Source: Erythrocercus mccallii (taxonomy: Eukaryota > Chordata > Aves > Passeriformes > Dicruridae). From it: DNA of 64,000 bases. A program made the position numbers and the translations under genes. Shown in pieces: positions 21,471 to 34,100 of this stretch. The notes below the pieces were generated by a model. That model was not told the DNA's origin. It did no database searches and saw nothing but the letters and a program-made list of their open reading frames with translations. Each line of letters starts with the position of its first letter. Position 1 is the stretch's first letter. The stretch lies in the NCBI GenBank assembly GCA_013397435.1, contig VZRG01000166.1, positions 434,001-498,000 of the forward strand, given 5' to 3'.

Positions 21471-23564
21471 TGAAAGTAGTTAACAGCCCAAACCCTGCAG
21501 TTTGCTGAGACAGCAAGAAATGAACCTGGAAATGTCCCTGCAGGGCTGAGCTTTATGTTAATTAGTCAATTCCCAGGGCAGTGCTTGTATCGACAAGAGT
21601 ATGTTATTGTTCTATTTCCTCAATGCCGAGAATGTAAGAGCACAACATGTAAATACATTTATTTATCATCACCAGAAGCATCAGGGGGATTGTGTTATAG
21701 CAAAGCTACAGCAGACAGAAAAATTGCAGAAACCTCAATTCTGCTCTCACCCCAGTAAGAGAACAAAATTGTCCTTTTCATGCAATGCTGCTCATTGCAA
21801 AAGGGATTCCTTTCAGAATATCAAAAGTCTTAGGTCAAACTTTAACTTTTAAAAAGCCCATTCCGTGGCATTCATGAAGAGTGGGGCTTTTAAAAGTACT
21901 GGACTCACTCTGCTCCTGGTGCTGAGGCAGGGTACTACCAGAAAGCAGTCCAGAAGTAAAGTAGCCGAGGATTTGCTTTCTTCTAAGGGAGTTGTGGAGC
22001 AGCTCAGCCTGAAGGCCATGGCACTGCTGCTCACCTCCTGCCCCAGCCAGGATGGTGCACTGCCCAGCAGTGTCCAACCAAGAACTGGAAAAACAAACGC
22101 CTGGTATGGCACCAACCCCTTTGTGTTTCCTCATCCTGCATTAGTGTGGCCAGCTCCTGGAAACAGTCATGGTGTGGGATTTTAGACACAGAGCAGAGGA
22201 CCTGCAGAAGACAGCACAAACCCTATATAATTCTGCCCACTGCAGTACTGTTTAGCTCTGTCCATTGCCATTTGCTGCTGGGATCAGCTTGCTTGCTGAA
22301 CAAGGGTAGGGGAAACTGAAAGGGGAAATGAGAAGCTACAACAGGGCTCCAGAGTAAACCCAATTGAAAACAGAGACTTCACTGAAAAAAAGAGAATTTT
22401 GGATAAGAGTTGACAGAGGCCTCCCTTCTGCTAAACCTTTGGCCTGTTAATGTGTCCAGAACTATTTTCCAGCTCTGAGGATGAATGGCATTTAGAATGG
22501 TCTGGCCTCATATAACCAACCCTCCTCTTTGTACTTAAATCCAGTTGCCAACATCAGTGCTACCTCTTGGGAAGAGCCTTAGTTCCACAACAGTCGCCCA
22601 AAAAATGCTTGGTCACTAACTGGGAGAAGCTGGATAACAGAAGCCAAAACTGGGCCAAAAAAGTGCAAAGAAGGAAACAGATTGTTTGACAGTGCTCAAA
22701 ACGGCCAGTTTGCCATGAAAAATAGAGCCTTTGTTGCAGCATAATGAGATACTTTTCAGTCCATTCCATGTACTATGTCCAGAGACTGTTCTAGAAAAAG
22801 CCTAATTCAAAGCACATCAAAATTGTTTTCGGTTTTCCCAGAGGTTTTAATAGGCTTTACAACCTAGTCTTCCACATTTGATAATAATCAGCATTTTTCC
22901 TAGAACATACCAGAAATCTAAATTAAAAAAAGTGTTCTCATAATTTTGAAATCCTCATCTGGATCTGATTCTGATTAATTTTTTTTTTTAATTTTTTTCT
23001 CCAAAGAGTACATACATCTCTGGTTATAATAACAGAAAGCAGAAAAAGATTTTTGAGGTGATATTTCCAGTGATGAGTTCCAAAATTTTTGTAGGGGGTA
23101 GCATGAAAGAATGTAGCATGAGGGGTTTTTAAACTAAAATGACAGTTAATCTAGTTTGAATGTAAATTGTGCTAACTGATTTCTTTTCAGTCTGAGTCTT
23201 TCTAATATATGTTCTTTCAGCTTGTATATAATATTTAAAGATTTGTTACAAAACAAGTTACAGAGCACAAACCCCAGCTGTGTAGCCTAACTTGTTAGTC
23301 TTTCTTTTTCTTATGCTAAACAATGAAAAGCCACTTCCCATAGAACTGTGATGTGCAATATTTCTGTAATCTTAATATAATTTAATTTGAACCACAGACT
23401 TTGTGTGTCCTCATGCTTTTCTGGGATAAAATTTTCAGAGAAACAAAATCCTTAAAAAAAGTAATTAATCATCTGGTTCTGGTTACACAAATAGTCCAAT
23501 TCTGTGACCTTCAAACCTTCCTCCCCCTCAAAGAAAGCAATAAAAATGTAAAGCAGAGAGATTT
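21471..23564. other. Non-coding stretch
   Basis: No gene is supported. From 21865 to 22185 a plus-strand frame of 106 residues and two minus-strand frames overlap in a GC-richer patch; none shows a recognisable domain. T/A-rich simple sequence lies at 22975-23000. Confidence 0.4.
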
Positions 23565-23896
23565 TTAGAGGTATTCAGGCTCTGGCTCCCGCTGACTTGT
23601 TAAAACTTTCTCAGCACAGCACAGAGTATGTGCTATGCCATGCAGCAGTGGGCTCTCAGTTTCCTCATGCTCTTTGATTTCCTCCTCTTGATGGATGAAA
23701 GTCCTTCGTAATTTTACTTCTGCGTTCTTCGCTTGTGATCCAAGCAAACTTTCAAGTACAGTTTGAAAGTTTGCAGTTATTAAAGTTTGCAAATCAATGT
23801 TTACTGAGGACTCCTTGAGAGTCACGTGCTCTGCTTGCAAACTTAGGTTCACTAGCAACATCCTGCATTGTGCTTTGTACAAGGGAAAAGCTTATG
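23565..23896 (-). other. Unassigned stop-free frame, possible exon or pseudogene remnant
   Basis: On the minus strand an open frame of about 105 to 110 codons ends in TAA at 23565-23567. It is not preceded by an ATG until the codon at 23859-23861, and a stop lies just upstream near 23897. The predicted peptide has soluble-protein character: a hydrophobic amphipathic part containing LLVNLSLQ and LQTLITANFQTVLESLL, then an acidic, Glu-rich part (EEEIKEHEETE). I do not recognise the family. The plus strand is also fairly open nearby (23797-24060 and 24094-24510), so the whole patch is stop-poor. Alternatives are a last exon, a decayed retrocopy, or chance. I see no clear splice acceptor or tail. 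Confidence 0.2.
23744..23774. repeat. Perfect 12-bp inverted repeat inside the open frame
   Basis: Arms at 23744-23755 (gcaaactttcaa) and 23763-23774 (ttgaaagtttgc) pair exactly around a 7-base loop. A further AAGTTTGCAAA copy of the same unit follows near 23781, so the unit is partly repeated as well as inverted. Confidence 0.7.
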
Positions 23897-25461
23897 GTCA
23901 TGTGTGTACAGTCTTCACCTGCCACACAAATTGTCAGTTCAGTGGGTTGCTGATGGACATCCCTGATGCACCACTAGCTTTCCATTACATGACCCACTGC
24001 AAAGCACCTGAAGACAATGTTGTTCTCCAGGAAGGAGTGGATGACAAATTCCGGGACTGATTTACTCACCAGTAATGACAATGATTCTAACAGGCCCATA
24101 CTTGGTCCCAACCAGGTGGAGCTTTCAGTACAACTCCACAGAGAGGATGCAAACATTGCCCACAGCTGTCACCAACCACAGGCTGGGCATGGGAACCAGA
24201 TTTCAATGGTGCTGAGCCAAACTGCTTGCTTTTCAAGAGTGGCAATGAGAAAATGCATGTCCTTCCACCATCAAAAAATGCTGCTCACATCCAAACACGA
24301 AACATTTTGCTTAAGAAGAGAGATTTTCAAGTAATCCGGCTCCCTGGGTCCTTGGTTTCCAGACAACCTACTACAACTAAGGAAGGAGACATGGGGCTCT
24401 GTTCAATAGGTTCTCCAGGAACTTCAGAATTTTGTGACCTTGTGTTTTCCAATGTGAAAACAAGAAATCACCATCACTGTGATGCACTGGGTTATAATTA
24501 TTCCTGTTGACATTAGGCACCAAAATATTGTGAAATAAATTGAGTTGTTGTGCCTGTTTGCCTTTTAAGGGAATCAAATGCTTTAAGAACTTGGTTTCTA
24601 TAAATTGCAATCAAAATTAAGGCCTCACAGCCAATGAACATTTCCTGCTTGAAGAAATTTTAAAAGATTAAAAATTTCTATACTGTAAGAACCAATCTAA
24701 ACCTTTTAGACAAGTCTCAAATAAAATCTTCTGGTTGCCATTTCTTCAGCAGGGAATTGAAATATAGGCGGTATAAGTTACTTACTCAAGGGTCACATGG
24801 GAATTGACTGACAGCAGCAACAGTCAAACTTTGATCTTCTGCATCTCAAATTAGACCCACAGCTACAAGACCATGTTTCAAATTCCAACCAAGGGCTACA
24901 AACAAATTGATCTTTCAGAGTAGAGCTATATTTCCTCTCTATAACCATTCAATCTGCAGCAATAGATTAAAATAAATATAAATGCTTATGGTACAAAGTA
25001 GTTCCCTTAAATCCCATTATCAGTAATTCCATACTGCTCTTGCTTGTACTTGGTCCTGAAACAAGGGGATTCATTGCACGAGACACAGGATGCATGAAAG
25101 CAGGATGAGACCAATAGTTTTATAATTGCACATCATAACACATTCTTTTTTATTCCTTTTTTTTGTTTGTTTTTTCTCATATACTCCCTGATTGAACTCA
25201 TGCAGAGCTAAATTACCCCTTTGGGAAAGTACATAAGTAAAAAAAAATTCTCTCCAGATGTCCAAATCATTTCCAGTCAATCTGAGACTCCTCTTTGGCA
25301 TTTCTAGGTCTGTGCTTTCTCAGAAGTTGTAACATGCTTGAGTGTTGGTGACTGCCTTATTGTTTATGTGATTAGTCACTCTTGGACTATTTTAAGGAGG
25401 TGATGTATATTTTTTATAAATTTTAGACAAACTTCATTTATATTCTGATGATTGATGCTGA
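23897..25461. other. Non-coding stretch, stop-poor in its first part
   Basis: Plus-strand frame 23797-24060 and, after a cluster of stops at 24058-24093, the same frame from 24094 to 24510 are open for unusually long for this window. No domain is recognisable. After 24510 the sequence is ordinary AT-rich DNA. Confidence 0.35.
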
Positions 25462-25481
25462 ACAATTATCTGGATAATTGT
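25462..25481. repeat. 20-bp palindrome with 2-base centre
   Basis: Arms acaattatc (25462-25470) and gataattgt (25473-25481) are exact reverse complements around tg. The arms place ATTA and TAAT cores in inverted orientation six bases apart, a spacing that could suit a homeodomain dimer. That reading is inference. Confidence 0.65.
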
Positions 25482-25532
25482 ATTTTCTAGTATATTTTCT
25501 CCAGAATTTGAAAAGGATTCAGAATGGACAAA

Positions 25533-25535
<3 letters not shown>

Positions 25536-25566
<31 letters not shown>

Positions 25567-25603
25567 CCTGGTTTTTTTTTTTTTTTTTTTTTTTTTTCTT
25601 TTT
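25536..25603. repeat. Long poly(T) double tract
   Basis: T31 (25536-25566), then cctgg, then T26, a C and a further T run to 25603. It is the longest homopolymer in the window. Length is likely variable between individuals and may be mis-assembled. Confidence 0.9.
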
Positions 25604-25651
25604 AGGAGAGGAGCTATTGCAATAAAGCTAACAAAACTCTAGGTGAACTAC

Positions 25652-25668
25652 AGCTTTATAATAAAGCT
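25652..25668. repeat. 17-bp palindrome
   Basis: Arms agctttat (25652-25659) and ataaagct (25661-25668) match exactly around a single A. An additional AATAAAGCT copy lies 30 bases upstream at 25621. AT-rich composition makes chance plausible. Confidence 0.6.
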
Positions 25669-27463
25669 TGTGACAAGTTCTGGGATCTAAGCCAAAAATC
25701 AAACCAAATGTACAGTTTACGAGGGTGAAAGGTTTTACTGGCCAGTCTGGTTCTCTTCCAAAATGCCTTCATTTCACATGTAAATGTTAATAGAAACAAA
25801 CAGTGGTAGTACCATTAACTTCTATTTTTGCATCACCACCTCCATGTCATGCAATAAGCCAAAGAAAGAAATTGCAAGTAGGAAATCAGGACATGTGGGA
25901 AAAAAATCAGGAGAAAAAAAAAGAATGAAACAAAACTCTATTAGATCCCTCTCTTTGAATTCCATCTGGCCCACTGAGACTTCCTCAAAATTATTGGCAA
26001 AATGTGTTATTATTTTGGGAGGAGAAGCGGAAGGTAAAGGAAGGAAAGGGGAGGGCTTAGGCTCACTCAAAAAGATCTATAATTACAAAAACCTGTGCTT
26101 TTGTTTCTTCCAAGCTTGCTTGCCTTTTTTTTTTTTTCTTTGAAAACTAAGCCAGCATAGTGGGAAGCACATTGATTCATTTGTACATACCTGAGCGTCA
26201 CTTTGTGACGAGCCCCAGTTTCCCCTCCATGGTTCTGTTTAAGACAAAACCCTTTCAGAAGTCTGTGGGAGTTGTGCCTAAAAAAGCCACAACACGAATC
26301 AGGAGACTCCCAGGGCCCCCTTGCTCACTGTGATATTATGCATGCAGCGTGTCCATGAAAAAGCCTGCTTACGCTATGCTTCCCACATCCTTCTCTGTTT
26401 CAGCTCCTATCCATTTGTTTGTTTCCTTCTCTGATTGCATCTTGTCATAAGCCCAAGACTGATAGCTCATTAAGGCAGTGGCTTTCCATTTACTTCTTGT
26501 TTACAGTATACTTCTGCCAAAAGTACATCCTTGTGTCAAGGTTATATATCAGTGCCTTAACATGATATATTTTTAATTTTTAATTTCAGAACTTTTCTAA
26601 GTAATTGCAAATAATCATGTGATTTCCAGCAATTAAATTTTCTTATATTTAAACAACTTGCATTCCCACTGAATTTCCTGTGTGCAAAACTGGTGCTGAG
26701 ACTGTAACACCTCTCATTCTTTGGGTCATACCAGTGCTACTTCTGCTCAGCAAGGTCATTTTCCTGAAGGAACAGACAACATGGAGAACTATGTGTTCTC
26801 CTTTTGAGGAGCCATTAAAACACATAAGCATTAGACACAATCACATTATCAAAACAAGGTGTTTCCATTTGTCCATGTGCTGTAAGCACAGAGTGTAGGA
26901 GCTCTTGAATTAGCATTTGCATTGTTGGTTTTTTGGGTTTTTTTAATGAAAGAATTAGTTGCTTCAGATCATCTATCTGCAGTCCTGCATTTGCAGAAAA
27001 CTGAGTTGCAGAGATATAAAATGTCAGCTCTTGTCGGATCCTGACCTCTTAACTCTGGGGATTACCTTAATGCAGTATTCATATATGTTCAATGAAACAC
27101 AATAAATACAATGATACAATGAAACTTAGTTCAGAGGAGTTTTGTGCTGCATCATCCTTGCTCTAATTGCTTTTATTTCTCCCTCTCTGGGGTAAATTAA
27201 CAGCACATCCTAGGGTATCTTTTCCTGGAAAATGCGTGGAATCTGACAAAATTGTGCTTTCATCAAACTACCAAGACACATTTTGTGACAGGAATCAACT
27301 TTAGATCATAATAAAATGAGCTCATCTTTACTGACACGTCCTTATCTTGCCTTCCTTAGTATTAAACTATTAAGTATATGGCACTTTGTTTGCAGAATGT
27401 CATCCTAAAAAACTTAATTAAATCATTCAGCAGCCTGTTAGAGGAGCTGCAAAAACATTGGTG
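25669..27463. other. Non-coding stretch
   Basis: No gene recognised. A T-run lies at 26126-26138. A 6-bp inverted repeat with two CRE-like TGACG half sites is at 26196-26210 (cgtcac, ttt, gtgacg). A 119-residue plus-strand frame at 25784-26143 is rich in Lys and Ser and ends in Phe from the T-run; it looks compositional, not genuine. Confidence 0.45.
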
Positions 27464-27484
27464 GTGTCTTCATGATGAAGACAC
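27464..27484. repeat. 21-bp palindrome, 10-bp perfect arms
   Basis: Arms gtgtcttcat (27464-27473) and atgaagacac (27475-27484) are exact reverse complements around one G. The arms are of mixed base composition, so this is less easily a product of AT-richness than most of the other palindromes here. Confidence 0.75.
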
Positions 27485-30400
27485 TTCCCAACATGTCTCC
27501 AGGCACAGACGTGCACCAGGCATGACTGCACTCACCAACCTGTTGTACACTCTGATCTGAGTCCTCGTGCAATTTCAAAATCACAGGATGTCTCATGAAT
27601 GACTGACATTATGTCCACACAGCAATTAGGATGTGCAACTCCTAGCAACATCTCTTTGGAGGCTTCAGTAGACTTAACCTACTCTGAAAATGTGTGGTAT
27701 CTCTTTCAGATGAGTTTGTGCCCCTGAGTTTTGGGAAACTTGAACCTATAAGAGAGGCCTTTGGGTCTTCTTTGTAGGGACTTGCAGAACCCAGCTAGGA
27801 ACTTTTTTAATGTATAGCTACAAAACATACAGGAGAAAGAGCAAGCAAGGACAAATAGGAACAATGGAACCTTCTGAAATCACTGTTGCATGCAACACTT
27901 ATTTTTGTTGTTGTTTTCGGAAGTTTTCCTCTAAAGAAAAATATTTATAATATATTACACTGTGCTCAGTTTTATTGAACATAATAAATTCAGGTTTGAT
28001 TAATGCAACTCACAGACTCCGTAGAAAGGATTAAATTAAAGGAAGTGAGTTTAAATTAATGACCTATACCTGATATAGTCTTACTCATGATCACTTTTCA
28101 TACAGCTAACAGAAATACTGTGTTACATACTATGTTAGGATTAACTTCATTTTCACAATGTCCTCTGCTGCAACCATGACATTAAAAGCTGCTGGGAACC
28201 AGCAGCAGGCATACCTTCAGTGCCAGTCTCATTTGCCACTCTGTGAGGGTGGATTAACTGAATAATAGTAAATGACCCAAGGCAGGATGAAAGCAACATG
28301 TGGGAAATAAAAACAAAAAGAAAAGAAAGTACTGTGGAAGGCCCAGCAGAAGCAGAAATCAATTTGATGATTAACACTCAGATTGCACAGCAGTAACCTG
28401 GAAAGGAATGCTGTAGTGAAATCTTATAAGCCAATGCAAAAGTGAGCAAGAGAAGCTATGCATTACTGCAAAAATTGTTTCTCAATAAATGTAATTTAAC
28501 ACTGTCATAGGTGTACAACTAAATTGTCATGTCAACCCTCAATTAAACAACAGCAAGATAAAGAGAGTTCAAGTTGATGATGGTTTGTTTTGGGTTTGTT
28601 TTTTTTTCCTCCTTCCTCATTTAGTCATTGTTTGAAATTGGCCAAGAAGCTGAAATAATTTCAGAACTGGAGAGGGTAAGTGCTAAAGCCAGCTTTCAAA
28701 AGGTGCAACTCCACATAGCCATTTATGTTCAGTGTACATTGAATGTTAACTGGACTGACCATAGTGGATCAGATCCAAAAACTGTGGTCTAGAACAGATT
28801 TCTGTGGGCTATCAACACCAGCAAACTCAGGTCAGTTTAAGAGTCCAAGAGTAGTCAAAAGGGTGGCTAGCTCTCTTCCCTCCTGGCTCAGCACAGCACT
28901 GGTATCAACACAATTGCTCAGATCTTGAGATCAATGCTGCTGCAGTGAAATTATTGTTACTGGAGTTAGATCAGCTGACAGCAAGTGGACACGCTTGATG
29001 TAATGGAGCTTTTGAATGGCAGTGTAGACTCCCTCCTTAAAAACTGAGTGCTCCCAGCCCCAAATCTGATTTCTTGATCTAGACAATTATAATTGGGGAT
29101 ATACTTGTTTCTGATTTAAACATAACTTTTTGGACTTCTAGTGCTCCAAAGGTGTATGCATGTTCCCTGCAGTTCTGAGGAGTCATTTATCCCTCTCCTT
29201 ATATTATTTTGGGAGTTAATGAATCTTGCATTCCCTTTCTATGCAATAAATTCAGTTTAAACAGAATGATTCATTATAACTCCCCTGTCTTTAGAGGTCG
29301 GAAATATATTTTAGAACTGTAAATCTGTGCCAATATCTGCCATACAAAGACAGGTGGGAACAGATCAATGCACTGCAACATTGGAGAGAAACCCCTGCCT
29401 TTGCAGAGACACTCAGTGCAGAGAGAAACTTTCAGAAACAGCCCTCTCTTCCGCATGTTTTCTGATTGGCCTGTGGTACCCAAGAGGCTCTTACTGAGGA
29501 AGGTGACTCACTACTAAATAGGGCTCACAAGTGCTTTTAGTGTGCAAATATGACCATGTGAGCCAAATGCTTAAATTCCTTAAAGGATATGGACCCTACA
29601 GCTCTTGTCTGACTGCTCAGAAGGGATCTAATTTGCTTTCAATTAAAAAAAAAAATCTATGTCTCTATTAGCTCTCCTGGGACCTGCCTTTAGCTACTAA
29701 ACTAGATTTTCTGTATAGACCTAGTTATATATATATATATATATTCCTTGCTCATGAAGCATAAAATCATGTCTTTTTTTCTTTTTTAAAAAAGGGAAGT
29801 TCACTTTCAATGTTACAATGATGAGAGGATGTTAATAGAATTTTTTTTCCCTGATTAGAAAATTCAGGCTCCACTCTTAAAGGGACAGAGAATCCATGGC
29901 TCTACTTGGGAGATAAGTGGGAGTGATAGCAAAACAATGAGTGTTTTTCTAACTCTGTAAGACATACAGGAAAAAAAGCCCTGAAATGTGAGCAACTTGA
30001 CAAGGTGTCAAAATACTAATGTCCTGTTTATTCAGTTTTTTCCTGTTACCTTTTCATTTGGACAGCACAACTCTTCCAGCCTACGCTGGAATGCTTTACC
30101 CATAGTGTTGAATTCTGAAAGGTTCTGCTGTTTCTTTATTCTGGTTGCCTCAGGAGTGCCTGATGCCAACAGTCCCCCAAGGGAGAAATAAAAAGTGTTG
30201 AACAGCAAGGCATCCCACAATCTTGTCTCATCAAGGAACCTGGGCAGGTACTAAAAGCAAACTGATGCCAGAACCCATTTTTGTGTGTTAAGGGTAAAGG
30301 TAAACCAGAAAGGTTGAAAAGGGAGATAGAAATTACTAAGGAATTAAAAGTTCAAGTAGCCAATATTCAGCCTAAAGTATTCAGCTTGGTGTTTTCTTTC

Positions 30401-31002
30401 AAAGTTTTGTTTTAAAAAACCCTAAGACATAAATCTGTGGGGTGGGAGAGTGGAAATCCTGTTTATCAGCATTCATCTTTCTTTTTTCTACCTCAAGAAG
30501 ACACTCTTCATCTCCCCCAAACATCAGTCCACTTGGCTGGTTATTTCAGTTCTGGGGATATTCTGCTGATGGTTGAACTATAGATTCCCATGCCAGATAC
30601 TAGAGTTAATTAACTCGTGGGCTGCTAGTGTCAGACTTGTTTAGTGCAGGAAAAACAGCTGACAGCAAATCATCACTGTGTGAGATCTTGATTATTGTTT
30701 GGATGCAAACTGAAGCATGCTTGGCATTGCCTTACGAGTGTTTTCAATCACAGAGGGATGTTATACTGCTAACGCAGCGAGGCTTGCTTTTCTTATGAGA
30801 AAGGAGTGGGATCATTGAAGGCCTCTGGTCTAGCACACTTACTTGCTATGTATTCAAACTTAATTTAGGTAATCCTGTCTCTCCTGAGTGGTCATAGGTC
30901 TGAGGGCCTAGGTCCTTTGTTTCTAAAGGGGTCGCTGATAACTTTTTGCCAGAAAATGGGAATGAACACTAAGGTTGCTTGACATGCTCTATTGCTATAC
31001 AC
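27485..31002. other. Non-coding stretch with small repeats
   Basis: No gene recognised in 3.5 kb. Small items are a perfect 8-bp hairpin with a 3-base loop at 28188-28206 (gctgctgg, gaa, ccagcagc), a (TA)n run at 29726-29744 and a 14-bp palindrome gagttaattaactc at 30604-30617 that resembles a compressed HNF1-like site. Confidence 0.45.
29726..29744. repeat. (TA)n microsatellite
   Basis: Nineteen bases of alternating T and A, a short dinucleotide microsatellite that is probably polymorphic. Confidence 0.85.
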
Positions 31003-31135
31003 TCACAGAAACATTGATTGTACAATATCCTGAGCAGGAAGGGACCCAAAAGGATCACTGAAGTCCAGCTCTCAGCCCTACACATGACAGCCCCAAGAGT
31101 CATATCATGTTACCTGCATGCATTTCATTGCCTAG
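31003..31135 (-). mobile_element. Old CR1 LINE 3'-end fragment
   Basis: On the plus strand the order is cacagaa, aggaagggaccc, aaggatcactgaagtccagc, then a stretch resembling the usual 'cctgcacaggacaaccccaagaatcacaccatg'. That is the reverse complement of a CR1 3' terminal region, so the element points to the minus strand with its 3' end at the left. It is more diverged than the copy at 40.0 kb. Beyond about 31115 the match fades, so the right edge is uncertain. Confidence 0.65.
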
Positions 31136-34100
31136 AGAGGTTAACTCAAAGCTGAATACAGCACTCCTGCCTCCTTTATGCGTGACTCTCCAAATTATTA
31201 CCTCTTTCCATGCTGCTCAGTTTCTTCCAAAAGTGCCACTATTCTTTTGAAGAAAATATACATTTCTCCCTGTAATTATCCTTGCTTTAAATCTCCCCTC
31301 TCTAGCCCAATATCCCCATGAGGTACAACACAGATGAGATGCTCAAAGTCTGCAAAATACAGGATTGGAATGACTGTACAATGCAAGAACTTTGGGCAAC
31401 TCATCTCCGCAATCTTTCCAGCTTTGGGGTTAATTCTGGAAAAACATTGTGGTTTTAGATAATATCAAGACGTTTAGATTCAGTGGTGTTAAAATCAAGA
31501 AGATATGCAAAAAAGTGGATTTTTGCTTTTGCACTTTGGTCTCAATATTCCTGCATTTGTTTGCTGTATCACTCCAAGTGTTGTGATTCTCAGATTCCAG
31601 ACAACAACCTGCCTAAGTTCTAGTTAGAAAATGAGACAACTATCACCTGAAATTTCAGGTATATTATTTTTCAGCTTCATCAAGGTATTCTCTTGAAAAT
31701 ACTTTCATATTTTTCCCCTAATATCAATACATTACTTTTGTAATAGTGTCACAAATGAGGGTTTAAAAGTTGTTATCCAACACCTAATGAAGTGTCCTAT
31801 CACTGAGAATCTCACTGACTGCAATAAAATTATATGGAAAACATGCTTCTCTGACATATACTTCCCAACAGTATTTTGCAACTTCCATGGTCTAATCAGG
31901 AAAACAAAGGAAGGTCATGAGTCTGAACCAAGAATCAGAAACCTCTCTGAGTCAGGATGTAAGAAAGCTGCAACTCAAATCTCCAAGGATACTTCAGTGA
32001 CCTGTATTGACCTTTGGAAAAGTTACCTCTGGATCATCAAACCTCAGTATGCTGATAGCTGGAGGATCAAGCACAGATAAAGGAGGTTCTGTGCTTTGCA
32101 AACTTGCACAAGCAGCAACAGGCAGCTCTGGCCATGTAATTTGCCTCTTTATATGTAATTAGTACAATATGTAATTTGGAACTCTTGGAGTTAATTATAC
32201 AATGTTCATACCTGAATTTATTCTGTGGGTAGCAATTTGTGCACTGTGTTGTATGCCTTGAATCTGTAAACAGAAAGGTTTTGGTGATAAGGCACGTCTA
32301 GGAGTATGGAAATAGACTGAAAAGGAGGCAGGGAATTCTCTGCATATCTTTTAGGGGAAGCAGCTAATGGCAGATTTTGAGATATGGAAATGCAGTGCAA
32401 AACAAAATGCCACTATCAACCATTCTTATTACATTCAATAGAAAAGCTATAGCAGAAGAGCATTGAACATAATAAAAATTTTACCTGGGACTTGTTTGAA
32501 AAGATCCTGATACTGACTGACTCAGAACTTTCCCTGTTAATTTTTAAGCCTCCTACATAACTCAAAATACAAGTCCAAATTTAATGTCTTCATCCCAAGG
32601 GAAATAAGGATGCTCACTGAAAAGATTAATTATGTACTTTCAACAATTAAAATCCTCCTAAAACATAACCTTTTCCACTCAAGATTGGTGTTTCTGGATT
32701 GCTAAACAATGCCATGGTGTAAACCCATTTCTTTAAATCACGTGTGGGGAAAGTAAAGAGCTGAGCATTCAAAGGGGTATGAATTATTCATTGCAAACAT
32801 TTATTTTGTCAGTTTCATCAGATTATATAGTCAAACAGATGTAACCAGGCTGTTGGACAGGGGGAAAGGTGAATATTTTTAAATATCAGCTTGTCAAATG
32901 CACTTTCTGGACTGATTTTCCATCACACAGCCATGACTGTGTGTGCCAGCTCATCACAGGGGACACTCAAAAGCATCTGATGGTTACAGAAAAGTTTCTA
33001 AGACCAATGTTACAAAAATGGTCCAGTGAACAGTGAGAGCAAAATAGCCAGGTATTCTAAGCCTTGGAAGTGATCCTTGCTAGCCAGGATGGTGCCAGGT
33101 GCTACACTGATGGTGTTAAATCTAGTAATAGAAAATGTTTAGATAGTATTTGCTCAGGACAGTACAAAAACAAGCCAGCTAAAAAGCATCACATATCAGG
33201 TGCTCAGAGCAAAAAAGGAAGATGGGGATCAGTGCCAGCTACTGTGTAGAGAATATAAAACACTGTAAATCACCACAAAAATTCCTATGAAACTATGAAA
33301 ATTTGATAAAGTCAAAGTTTTAAAATGGAAATAAATATAACAGTACAGAATACAACCTCTGTCTAATAGTTTTTTAAAAATAGAAAACTCCTACACTGAA
33401 ATGAGAACACAATATAATTCAACACCTATTGAAAACAGCCATTAGGCAGAAAATCCTGTGTGATACCTGCAGCTCTATCCACCAGAGGGTTGCAATTTAG
33501 GTAAATAATTTCCTTTGATTAAATGAATACACCTATCAAATTCCCATCTTGCCTTTTAAGATGCCAGGTCTGTTGCTTTAGGACAACCCCTTATAGGAGG
33601 AACATTCTCTGTGTTTTCAGAACATTAATGTTTCCTTCAAATAGCTCACTTGCAGTTTAGTCTGCATTTTCAGAAGTAAACTGAGCAGGTATATGCACTT
33701 TAAGCTCAGGCCACAAAAAAGGCAAGCCATTTTGATAATTTGGAGCTGTGATGCTTCAGACTGTGTAGAAGACAAGAGTTTACTCTGGAGAACTCTGTTT
33801 CACTTCTTCTTCATAGAGTTTTCAAAGGAATGATAAACAGGAAATTTATGTATGAGGTTACCCAGTAAAGTAATCGAGAGCTGTAACTGTTTGAACTTTA
33901 TTGCTGAGGGTAAGATAACCATGTTTGGTCTGGATCTAAATTAATAACAACCTTTAATTTAAGCACAGGGATCAAGAGTGAACTAATGACACTTTGGGTC
34001 CCCTTACACAGAAAACTGTTTGAGACTTAGCTGCAGAGCTGTTAATTATGGATCCCACTCAAAACTGTGGTTTTCCACTGCTGAAACACAGAGATATACA

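Noticed and set aside
25536..25603. Poly(T) as the reverse of a retrogene poly(A) tail
   Set aside because: No recognisable coding or SINE sequence adjoins it. The double T block looks like slippage.
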